In this document: piece after piece, positions 50,197 to 57,380 of the stretch | Layout: the number at the start of each line of letters is the position of its first letter | Position numbering within the stretch: the stretch's first letter is position 1 | Program-made: the position numbers and the translations under genes | DNA from: Mycobacterium sp. 3519A | GTDB taxonomy: Bacteria > Actinomycetota > Actinomycetes > Mycobacteriales > Mycobacteriaceae | DNA length: 64,000 nt | Reading direction: 5' to 3' | Assembly (NCBI RefSeq): GCF_900240945.1 | Contig: NZ_OESG01000014.1 | Location: forward strand, 1,096,014-1,160,013 | Notes under the pieces: model-generated | What the model was told of the DNA's origin: nothing | Seen by the model: only the letters and a program-made list of their open reading frames with translations | The model's database searches: none

Positions 50197-52395
50197 CTAT
50201 CCGACCGCGAACCGCATGCCTACGGTTGTGCCGTGCGAGGTGCCGTCGACGTCGACCTGTTCGCTCAGCGACCGCATCAACAGAATGCCCCTGCCGCGGG
50301 TTCCGGGATCCGCAGGCGGCGTCTTCCACGACCCTGAGTCCGACACCTGGATGTGGATGTGATGGGCGTCGCGCGTGGCCTCGACACGCATCGGGCCCAC
50401 CTGCTGGCCCCGGTACGCGTGCTCCGCGCTGTTGCTACACGCCTCGTTGACCACCAACACGACGTCGCCGGCCAACGTCTCCGACACGCCTGCGGAGTGC
50501 AGCCACGCAAGGAGCTGATGCCGGATATCGGTCAATCGCGCTGGCGTTGCGTCGATTTCGATCACGAGCGTCGATCCGGGATGGCGGTACAGCACGATCG
50601 CGACATCGTCGTCGTAGCCCGAGTCGGGGGCCAGTCTTACGAGTATCACGTCGGCGGCCGTGTCGACCGGCAGCTGCATCGTCTGCGACATCACCTCGGC
50701 GACGCGCTCGATCCCCTTGTCGATCGACTCGTGGCGACGCTCGACGAGCCCGTCGGTGTAGAGCAGCAGCGTCGATCCACCGGTCAGCGCGGCGGTGGCC
50801 TGCGGCCGCGGCTCGTCTCTGTGCACGGCCAGCGGCACCGATCTGGCGTCGGTCAGCATCAGCGGCGCCGCGTCCGGTGCGGTGAGCACCGCGGGAACAT
50901 GGCCCGCGCTGCTGTACGTCAGCGTCTCGGAGCGGGTGTCGAGCATCGCCACGAACACGGTGGTGCAGAACGCGTCGGGGATGAACCCGGCTACCGCATC
51001 GAGTTGCTCGAGCAGTGTCGACGGCGACGCACCGGTCAGCAGCAGCGCGCGGCCGGAGCTGCGCAACTGACCCATCACCGCGGCGGCGGCCAACCCGCGA
51101 CCGACGCAGTCGCCGACGATGATGCCGATGCGGTCGTCGCCCACCGGCAACACGTCGTACCAATCGCCGCCGATCTCCAGCGGCGACACGGCGGGCTCGT
51201 AGCGCACCGCGAAGCCAGGGGGCAGCTCGGTCGGTGCGAGCATCGAGCGTTGCAGCGTCAACGACGTGTCGCGCGCCAGTTCGAACTGCCGGACGTGCTG
51301 CATGGCCAGGCTCAGATGCCCGACCAGGGCGGTCACCAGCTGGGTGTCCTCGGCCGCGACAACGCGCGGACTGTCGAACTCCAGCCACAGCGCGGCGTCC
51401 CGCGACAGAGTGGCCACCATGCCGTGCGCGACATCGGAACCGGTTGTCCAGCCGACGGATTCGACGGTGAGCGGCAGCCAGGTGCGCGCCGTGTCGAGAC
51501 ATTCGCGCAACCGCGGGTCGAGGTCGCGCCAGTGCAGCACCGGGGGGTCACCCGATTGGTGCACGGTCGGATCATGCTCGTCGGTCGACCACATGACCGC
51601 CGCGACGCGCGCTGTCTGAAGCGCGGTGCGGCACTCGTCGAGCGTGCTGGACAGCACCTCGCCGACGCTCTTGGCGACACTCACCGCGGTGGCCAGTCGG
51701 GCCACCGCCCGGTCCCGAACGGTCGCCGCCCGCGCGGCGGTGATGTCCCGGATGGTGCCGACGAAGGTGCCGTGTTCGGTGTTCGGCGACGCGACGGCGT
51801 TGACGCTCATCGCCACCCAGATGAGGCGCCCGTCGCGGTGCCGCACCGGCGCTTCGGCTTCGAGGGCGCCGTACGCGAGTAACTGCGCCAACTGGTCGCG
51901 TGTCGCGGTGCCGTCGCTCATCCACGGCGGCGGCCACGCGTACGGCAGACCATCGGGCCCGTAGCCGGTGATGTCGGCGAAGGCTTCGTTGATCTCGGTG
52001 ACGGCCCCCGTGGCGTCGGCGACGAAGAAGCCCTCCTGCAGCGAGTTGACCAACGCGGTGCGGAACTCGTCGCGGTCGGCCAGATCCTCGGCGCGGGCCC
52101 GCTGTTGTTCGTATTTCCTTGTGCCGTCGATGAATCCGCGCGTCGCGACGTCCAGCGCCGCAAGGGTCTGCAGCAAGAACTGCAGCGCCACGGACGCGTC
52201 GGCCTTCGCGTCGGCGCGCTCGACGAGGCGGGAGTGGTTCTCGATGATCTCGAGCATGCTGATCTGCTCGGTCAATGCGCGCCGGCCCAACTCGTGGCCG
52301 ACGGCAAGGGTGTCCTCGCCCTTGGCGGCGAGGTAGGCGCTCAGCGCGGCCGCATATTGGGCATGAAAGTCGGCGTTCGTCGTCGGGCCGGTCAT
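50197..52395 (-). CDS. RsbU-type multidomain phosphatase: N-terminal helical domain, PAS, GAF, PP2C and ATPase
   Basis: 732 residues. 1-105 is a helical domain with LAVGHELGRRALTEQISMLEIIENH, like the RsbT-binding N-terminus of RsbU. 110-225 is PAS (EGFFVADATGAVTEINEAFADITGY). About 230-390 is GAF. 400-590 is PP2C SpoIIE (IGGDWYDVLPVGDDRIGIIVGDCVGRG, YTDGLVERR, YDDDVAIVLYR). 605-732 is an RsbW-like ATPase (DVVLVVNEACSNSAEHAY, GRGILLMRSL). The chain thus combines RsbU phosphatase and an RsbW-like kinase domain. The ATGA overlap with rsbX couples translation. It is the expected target of RsbT. Confidence 0.9.
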   Translation of the reverse strand: MTGPTTNADFHAQYAAALSAYLAAKGEDTLAVGHELGRRALTEQISMLEIIENHSRLVERADAKADASVALQFLLQTLAALDVATRGFIDGTRKYEQQRARAEDLADRDEFRTALVNSLQEGFFVADATGAVTEINEAFADITGYGPDGLPYAWPPPWMSDGTATRDQLAQLLAYGALEAEAPVRHRDGRLIWVAMSVNAVASPNTEHGTFVGTIRDITAARAATVRDRAVARLATAVSVAKSVGEVLSSTLDECRTALQTARVAAVMWSTDEHDPTVHQSGDPPVLHWRDLDPRLRECLDTARTWLPLTVESVGWTTGSDVAHGMVATLSRDAALWLEFDSPRVVAAEDTQLVTALVGHLSLAMQHVRQFELARDTSLTLQRSMLAPTELPPGFAVRYEPAVSPLEIGGDWYDVLPVGDDRIGIIVGDCVGRGLAAAAVMGQLRSSGRALLLTGASPSTLLEQLDAVAGFIPDAFCTTVFVAMLDTRSETLTYSSAGHVPAVLTAPDAAPLMLTDARSVPLAVHRDEPRPQATAALTGGSTLLLYTDGLVERRHESIDKGIERVAEVMSQTMQLPVDTAADVILVRLAPDSGYDDDVAIVLYRHPGSTLVIEIDATPARLTDIRHQLLAWLHSAGVSETLAGDVVLVVNEACSNSAEHAYRGQQVGPMRVEATRDAHHIHIQVSDSGSWKTPPADPGTRGRGILLMRSLSEQVDVDGTSHGTTVGMRFAVG

Positions 52396-53018
52396 GACAA
52401 GGTGCCCCGGTGACGCGCGGTCAGCACCAGCGCGTCGTCGGACTCCCTGCTGTACGCGTCGAGGATGTGGTCGGCGATCGCGGTCGCGGGTGCGGCGAAG
52501 TCGATGTCCCGGACGTGGTCTTCGAGAATGCCGTCGGTGGCGATGACCAGCAGGTCACCTGGCGAGATGGGCACCTGATGGGTGGTCAGCGCGTGCGGGA
52601 TGCGGTAGCCGACGATGCCGCCTGCCAGCAGCGCGGACGCCCGGATCTGCGCGCCACCCGGGCGCTTGGCCACCAGATCGGCCGTCACGTTGCCGATGCC
52701 GATCCAGCTCAGCGTGCGCAGCCCGAAGTCGATGCGCGCCAAAGTGACTGCGGCGCCGCGGGTGTCGCTGAGGCTGCGATGACACAGCTGCAGCAGGACG
52801 TCGAGAGGTTCACTGCGACAACGGTTCACCACTTCCTCCGCACGCAGCGCCGCGGTCTCGGCGGCCGCGCCATGGCCCAGCCCGTCGGCCACCCCGAACA
52901 GCGCCGCGCCGCCAGGGACGTCGACCGCGATCGGGTAGTCGCCGCAGACCGTCTCGCCGGGCAGCGGGCGGCGCGCCGTTGCCCATTCGATGGGTCCGAT
53001 CTGACCTTGTCTACGCAT
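52392..53018 (-). CDS. rsbX: RsbX-like PP2C phosphatase of the stressosome
   Basis: 208 residues, a single PP2C SpoIIE domain: PGETVCGDYPIAV, LFGVADGLGHGAAAETAA, and VIATDGILEDH. In Bacillus, RsbX removes phosphate from RsbS and RsbR and resets the stressosome. Size and position after rsbT agree with this role. It overlaps rsbT by 8 bases and the PP2C gene by 4. Confidence 0.88.
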   Translation of the reverse strand: MRRQGQIGPIEWATARRPLPGETVCGDYPIAVDVPGGAALFGVADGLGHGAAAETAALRAEEVVNRCRSEPLDVLLQLCHRSLSDTRGAAVTLARIDFGLRTLSWIGIGNVTADLVAKRPGGAQIRASALLAGGIVGYRIPHALTTHQVPISPGDLLVIATDGILEDHVRDIDFAAPATAIADHILDAYSRESDDALVLTARHRGTLS

Positions 53019-53424
53019 TTGCTGGGATCCACTTCCACATCTCGACGACGGTGCCGCGGCCGGGCTTCGAGTCGATGATCAAGTGGTCCATCAGGCGTCG
53101 CGCACCGGGCAGCCCGAGGCCAAGCCCCCTGCCGGTCGAATAGCCGTCCTCCAGCGCCCGCTCGATGTCGGCGATGCCAGGTCCTTCGTCCTCGGCGCGC
53201 ACCACCAGCGCCGTGCGGCCGTCGCGCTCCTCAACGGCAACCCGAATCGCACCGGAGCCGGCGTAACTCGTGATGTTGCGGGCGATTTCGGAGATCGCGG
53301 TGGCGATCATCGTGACATCGGTCAGCGAGAACCCGAGGTCGCGCGCCAGCTGATGTCCCGCTTGGCGCGCCGCGACGATATCGTCGGAATTCTTGACGTC
53401 GATCACCTCGTCTCTCGGAGTCAT
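53011..53424 (-). CDS. rsbT: RsbT switch kinase
   Basis: 137 residues. The N-terminal DEVIDVKNSDDIVAARQAGHQLARDLGFS matches RsbT, then the N-box MIATAISEIARNITSYAG, the G1 DEGPGI and the G2 STGRGLGLGLPGARRLMD. RsbT phosphorylates RsbS and RsbR upon stress, leaves the complex and activates the RsbU phosphatase. I chose the ATG at 53424; a GTG at 53442 overlapping rsbS is an alternative. The order rsbR-rsbS-rsbT is exactly that of Bacillus. Confidence 0.92.
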   Translation of the reverse strand: MTPRDEVIDVKNSDDIVAARQAGHQLARDLGFSLTDVTMIATAISEIARNITSYAGSGAIRVAVEERDGRTALVVRAEDEGPGIADIERALEDGYSTGRGLGLGLPGARRLMDHLIIDSKPGRGTVVEMWKWIPANA

Positions 53425-53431
53425 TCCGGCG

Positions 53432-53821
53432 TCAATCGGCACCGTCGCGTCCGATCGTCGGCTGGCGCGACTCGAGTTGCCGGTTGAGGAACGCGAGCCC
53501 CTCTTCGAGATCCAGCGCCGTGTACATGTCGTCGAAGACGAGGCCGAGTTGCACCATCGCGAACGCCACTTCGGGTTGCAGGCCGACGATCACCGTGTCC
53601 GCTCCGCGCAGCCTTGTCATGTGCGCGATGGTGCGCAGCGACCTGGCGGCGAAAGAATCCATCACGTCGATGGCGGTCACGTCGACGATGATGCCGTGCG
53701 CGCGGTAGCGGCTCACCCGCTCCATCAGGTCGTGGCGCAACCGGTCGGCGTCGGAGTCGGTGAGGGCAGCCTGTACCGAAGCGATCAGGATCGCGCCTTG
53801 TTTCAGAATGGGGACAGGCAT
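53432..53821 (-). CDS. rsbS: RsbS stressosome core protein (STAS)
   Basis: 129 residues: PVPILKQGAILIASVQAALTDSDADRLRHDL, IIVDVTAIDVMDSFAARSLRTIAHMTRLRGA, and VGLQPEVAFAMVQLGL. Ser56 in MDSFAAR corresponds to the phosphorylated Ser59 of Bacillus RsbS. It forms the core of the stressosome with RsbR and holds RsbT. The gene lies between rsbR and rsbT. Confidence 0.93.
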   Translation of the reverse strand: MPVPILKQGAILIASVQAALTDSDADRLRHDLMERVSRYRAHGIIVDVTAIDVMDSFAARSLRTIAHMTRLRGADTVIVGLQPEVAFAMVQLGLVFDDMYTALDLEEGLAFLNRQLESRQPTIGRDGAD

Positions 53822-53843
53822 GAGGGGGCAGCGGTAGCGCTGG

Positions 53844-54731
53844 TCATCCGTTCTGGTCGCCGGTGCGGGTCACCTCGTAGCCGAGGAGCCGCTCGGCCTC
53901 TTCGATACCACCCTGCAGGTCGCCGACCGCGTTCATCTTCGACAGATCCAGCCCGATCGTCACCAGGGTCAGGGCGATGTCGGACGACAGGCCGGTGATG
54001 ATCACGCTGGCACCCATCAGACCCGACGCGTCGACGGTCTGCACGAGGTGGTTGGCGACGGTGGAGTCGATGGTCGGCACACCGGTGATGTCGATGACGA
54101 CCACCTTCGCGCGGTTGGCGCGGATCGCCCGCAGCAACTGCTCGGTGACCTGGCGGGCGCGCTGGCTGTCGAGCACACCGATGATCGGCAGGATGAGCAA
54201 CTGTTCGCGCACCTGCAGCACCGGGGTGGACAGCTCGCGGATGGCTTCCTGCTGCTGGCGGATGATGCGCTCGCGTTCCTGCACGAAGCCGACGGCCACG
54301 GTGTTCGCGATGCGGTTGGCTGCCGGTTCGTAGGCGTCCAGAACGCGGTTGAGCAGGTCGAAATCGGTCTGGTACTTCTCGAACAGCGAGCGGGCCAGCA
54401 CGTCGCGAAGCAACAGCACGATGCCGACCACCTCGTCGGTTTCCACGCCTCGCGGGATGATGCGTTCCGACAGGTCGCGCGCATAGTCCTGGAGCGCTTC
54501 GACGCTGCCGGTCTCCAGCACCTCGACGTAGCTGTCGTACACGGTGGTCGCCTCGGAGAAGATCTCCTCCGGCGACATCGCGGTGAGCAGTTCGGCCTCG
54601 GTGATGCGGCGCGCCCATTCCTCGCGCAGGGCGGTGCGATTTTGACGCAGGTGCTGGACGAGTTGCGGCAGTAGATCCTCGCCGACGAGCTTGGTGGGGA
54701 CAGCGGGGAAATCTGTGGTCGATTCAGACAT
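53844..54731 (-). CDS. rsbR: RsbR stressosome sensor protein
   Basis: 295 residues. The N-terminal 160 residues are an all-helical sensor (LLPQLVQHLRQNRTALREEWARRI, VVGIVLLLRDVLARSLFEKYQTDFDLLNRVLDAYEP), which by place and size corresponds to the globin-like turret domain of RsbR. The rest is STAS: LLILPIIGVLDSQRARQVTEQLL, VVVIDITGVPTIDSTVANHLVQTV, ITGLSSDIALTLVTIGLDLS. The two Thr that RsbT phosphorylates in Bacillus RsbRA are Ser here (Ser189 and Ser223, by alignment from memory). GGGAGG before the ATG supports the start. First gene of the operon. Confidence 0.9.
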   Translation of the reverse strand: MSESTTDFPAVPTKLVGEDLLPQLVQHLRQNRTALREEWARRITEAELLTAMSPEEIFSEATTVYDSYVEVLETGSVEALQDYARDLSERIIPRGVETDEVVGIVLLLRDVLARSLFEKYQTDFDLLNRVLDAYEPAANRIANTVAVGFVQERERIIRQQQEAIRELSTPVLQVREQLLILPIIGVLDSQRARQVTEQLLRAIRANRAKVVVIDITGVPTIDSTVANHLVQTVDASGLMGASVIITGLSSDIALTLVTIGLDLSKMNAVGDLQGGIEEAERLLGYEVTRTGDQNG

Positions 54732-54848
54732 TCAGCCTCCCAACTCCGCTCGCACACGGTCGAAGTGCACGAGTCACTCAGCCGACATTAGCCTCCGCGC
54801 CGGGCAGGTAAGCGGCGAAGTCGCCAATCGTCAACCGCGATTGCCTAC

Positions 54849-54854
54849 TAGGCT
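54849..54854 (+). promoter_or_regulatory. -10 box of a leaderless STAS-gene transcript
   Basis: TAGGCT ends 6 bases before the ATG at 54861; there is no ribosome-binding site, which fits a leaderless message. Confidence 0.5.
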
Positions 54855-54860
54855 TTCCCC

Positions 54861-55217
54861 ATGCCCGCCGACGAAGCGATCGCCACCGCGCTCGCGTACC
54901 AGAACGGGATCGCGGTGCTGCGAGTCGACGGCGATATCGACTTGGCCACGGTCCCCACGCTGGAAGCCGCCATCGAGAACGCGCTGACATCGAAGCCGAC
55001 AGGACTCGTCATCGACCTGACCGACGTCGGATTCCTGGCGTCGGCCGGTCTTCAGGCGTTGGTGGCGACCCACAACACCGTCAGCGAGTCCGCGCGGTTC
55101 GCGGTGGTCGCCAACAGCGCGGCCACCAGTCGACCGATTCAGCTCACCGGCCTCGACCAGATCTTCGATCTGTTCCCGACGCTCGACGAGGCGCTGACCG
55201 CCGTCCAGGCATCGTAA
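54861..55217 (+). CDS. STAS-domain anti-anti-sigma factor (RsfB-like)
   Basis: 118 residues. IAVLRVDGDIDLATVPTLEAAIENAL, VIDLTDVGFLASAGLQALVAT with Ser61, and DQIFDLFPTLDEALTAV. The pattern is close to mycobacterial RsfB, a SigF-pathway anti-anti-sigma factor. It is divergent from rsbR, so it may be a separate target of the RsbU and RsbW proteins of the stressosome operon or of the 16-20 kb cluster. It is probably leaderless. Confidence 0.85.
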   Translation: MPADEAIATALAYQNGIAVLRVDGDIDLATVPTLEAAIENALTSKPTGLVIDLTDVGFLASAGLQALVATHNTVSESARFAVVANSAATSRPIQLTGLDQIFDLFPTLDEALTAVQAS

Positions 55218-55244
55218 AACTGCTTGGCCCACAGCCGGTTTGAG

Positions 55245-56891
55245 TCAGGGCACCATCCACGCCAGGACCGACGCCTGCAGCGCCGAGAGCACGCACATCG
55301 CCGCCAGGAAGACCAGGCTCCACACCACGACGCGACGGAAGATGTCGCCTTCCTTGCCGTTCATGCCGACCGCGGCCGCGGCGATCGCCAGGTTCTGCGG
55401 CGAGATCATCTTGCCCAGTACGCCGCCCGAACTGTTCGACGCGGCCATCAGCACGTCCGAGAGCCCGGCCTGATTGGCCGCCGTCACCTGCAAGGCCCCG
55501 AACAGCGAGTTCGCCGACGTGTCCGAACCGGTCACGGCGGTGCCGAGCCAGCCGAGCACGGGTGACAGCAACGCGAAGGCGCCGCCCGCCCCCGCCATCC
55601 ACGTGCCGAGGGTGATGGTCTGACCCGACAGGTTCATCACGAACGCAAGGGCCAACACCAACATCACGGTGACGATCGCGAAGCGCAACTGGAACAGCGT
55701 GCTGCCGTACGCCTTGACCGCGCGGGGCACCGACAGCTTGAGGACGGCCATCGTGATCACCCCCGCGATCAGCATCTGGGTGCCGGGAGTGGTCAGCAGG
55801 TTCAGCGTGAACTGGTTGAGCGACACCGGCTTTCCCGTCGTGCTGACGACATGTATGCCGGGCCAGTCGAATTTCAAAGTCGCCTTGTCGAGCAAATTCT
55901 TCACCGCGGTGATCTGACAGATCACGAACACGATGATGACGATGACGTAGGGCGCGTAGGCCTTCATCACCTCGGCGCGATCGTCAGGGTTCTCGACGCG
56001 GTGCGCGAATTCGGGCGTCGGTTCGTCGGCCGCGCCACCCGCGATCACCGCGGGCGCATGCTCGGTGCGCGGGCGCCAGATCCGGACCATGGCGACCACC
56101 GCGGCCGCCGACAGCAGTGAGGCGACCACGTCGGCCAGTGGCACCGAGAGGAAGTTCGACGTGGCGTACTGCCCGATCCCGAACACGATGCCGCAGACCA
56201 GGGCCACCGGCCAGGTCTCCCGCAGCCCGCGCCAACCGTCGACGATCGCCACCAGCACCAGCGGCACGAACAGTGCGAGGATCGGTGTCTGCCTGCCCAC
56301 CATCGCGCCCAAGGTGTCGCTGGGCAGACCTGTCACCTTGCCGAGCGTCAGAATCGGGGTGGCCATCGCACCGAACGCGACAGGCGCGGTGTTGGCGGTC
56401 AGCGAAAGCGCCGCCGCCTTGAGCGGCCGGAACCCCAGCGCCATCAACATCACCGACGTCACCGCGACCGGGGTGCCGAACCCTGCCAGCGCCTCCAGCA
56501 ATGCGCCGAACGAGAACGCGATGATGACGGCCTGCACCCGCTGGTCGTCACTGACCTGTGCGAACGACCGCCGCAGCACATCGAAATGCCCTGTCTCGAC
56601 GGTCATTTGGTAAACCCAAATCGCGTTGATCACGATCCACAGGATGGGGAAGAACCCGAACGCCGCGCCTTCCGTGCCTGCCAGCAGTGTCTGGCCCAAC
56701 GGCATGCCGTAGACGAAAATCGCAAGCGCGATCGCCAGCACCAGGGACACCAGCGACGCCACCCAGGCAGTCACCCTCAATGCACCCAACATGACGAACA
56801 ACAGCAGCAGCGGCAGCGCCGCGATCAAAGAGCTCCACGCCAGAGAATGCGCAACCGGATCGAGAATCTGTTGGTACACGGCGACCACCAT
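55245..56891 (-). CDS. lldP: L-lactate permease
   Basis: 548 residues and about 13 membrane helices. AFSFGALLEALAGFGTPVAVTSVMLMALGF and GKVTGLPSDTLGAMVGRQTPILALFVPLVLVAIVDGWRG are diagnostic for LldP, as are LFGALQVTAANQAGLSDVLMAASNSSGGVLGKMISPQNLAIA and the C-terminal helix. It imports L-lactate (and related 2-hydroxyacids) with a proton. No lactate dehydrogenase gene is adjacent. It stands alone, convergent with the STAS gene. Confidence 0.93.
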   Translation of the reverse strand: MVVAVYQQILDPVAHSLAWSSLIAALPLLLLFVMLGALRVTAWVASLVSLVLAIALAIFVYGMPLGQTLLAGTEGAAFGFFPILWIVINAIWVYQMTVETGHFDVLRRSFAQVSDDQRVQAVIIAFSFGALLEALAGFGTPVAVTSVMLMALGFRPLKAAALSLTANTAPVAFGAMATPILTLGKVTGLPSDTLGAMVGRQTPILALFVPLVLVAIVDGWRGLRETWPVALVCGIVFGIGQYATSNFLSVPLADVVASLLSAAAVVAMVRIWRPRTEHAPAVIAGGAADEPTPEFAHRVENPDDRAEVMKAYAPYVIVIIVFVICQITAVKNLLDKATLKFDWPGIHVVSTTGKPVSLNQFTLNLLTTPGTQMLIAGVITMAVLKLSVPRAVKAYGSTLFQLRFAIVTVMLVLALAFVMNLSGQTITLGTWMAGAGGAFALLSPVLGWLGTAVTGSDTSANSLFGALQVTAANQAGLSDVLMAASNSSGGVLGKMISPQNLAIAAAAVGMNGKEGDIFRRVVVWSLVFLAAMCVLSALQASVLAWMVP

Positions 56892-57070
56892 TTCGTAGGG
56901 GCACGGCTACACGAAACGACAAACGGTAATACCCTTGCGCCGCTAGATTCAACCCTCCGGGCTTGGCACCCGCTGCGCAATCGCTGTGCACCTGCTGCCA
57001 CAACTGGGTAGAGTTTCGTCAGCCAGTTTGATCTTCAAAACCGCTGGCAAAGGTCGGGAAGGACGAAATC

Positions 57071-57343
57071 ATGGGTCGGATGGGTCGCCGTATCGCGGCG
57101 GTTGCCGGTGGCGCCGCGATTGTCACGATGGTCGGCTTGACCGCTTCGTGCGCGAAGGAAGAGGAAAAGGCGCCGGAAACGACGACCACCACCACGACCA
57201 CGACGACGACCACGCCTGCCGAGACGCCGGCCCCGCCGCCGCCCGCGCCGACGGAGAAGTCGATCAACCCGACCGGTGGAAACCTGTTCACGCCGCCGGT
57301 GAAGGCCCCGCCTGCGCCGACCGCCATTCCCGGCGATAACTAG
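57071..57343 (+). CDS. Small Thr-rich putative lipoprotein, paralogue B
   Basis: Ninety residues: signal peptide with VGLTASCAKE (lipobox TASC), KAPE, twelve Thr in a row, an Ala/Pro spacer, then PTEKSINPTGGNLFTPPVKAP and PTAIPG. The plan and C-terminal motif equal those of the protein at 40917-41198. GGAAGG stands before the ATG. It lies just upstream of the S53 peptidase gene on the same strand, possibly in one transcript. The motif is more conserved than the rest, which suggests it binds something. Confidence 0.75.
   Translation: MGRMGRRIAAVAGGAAIVTMVGLTASCAKEEEKAPETTTTTTTTTTTTPAETPAPPPPAPTEKSINPTGGNLFTPPVKAPPAPTAIPGDN
57179..57214 (+). repeat. (ACN)12 repeat coding a poly-Thr run
   Basis: Twelve Thr codons (ACG and ACC mixed) in a row. 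The mixed codons mean the run is kept at protein level rather than by simple slippage, but length may vary between strains. Confidence 0.8.
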
Positions 57344-57367
57344 AACACCCTCTGGCCAGCCCGGACG

Positions 57368-57373
57368 TACGCT
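57368..57373 (+). promoter_or_regulatory. -10 box of the S53 peptidase operon, probably leaderless
   Basis: TACGCT ends 7 bases before the GTG at 57381. No ribosome-binding site precedes that GTG. Confidence 0.4.
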
Positions 57374-57380
57374 GGCTCTT

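Noticed and set aside
50353..51882. A 509-codon open frame on the plus strand opposite the RsbU-type gene
   Set aside because: No motif and Arg/His/Gln-rich composition; shadow of the stressosome phosphatase.
55245..56891. Lactate permease as part of the stressosome system
   Set aside because: It is a separate gene on the far side of the STAS gene, with its own promoter region, and nothing but closeness links it.
57179..57214. Short tandem repeat that might be read as a CRISPR or minisatellite
   Set aside because: It is twelve Thr codons inside a coding frame without spacers.
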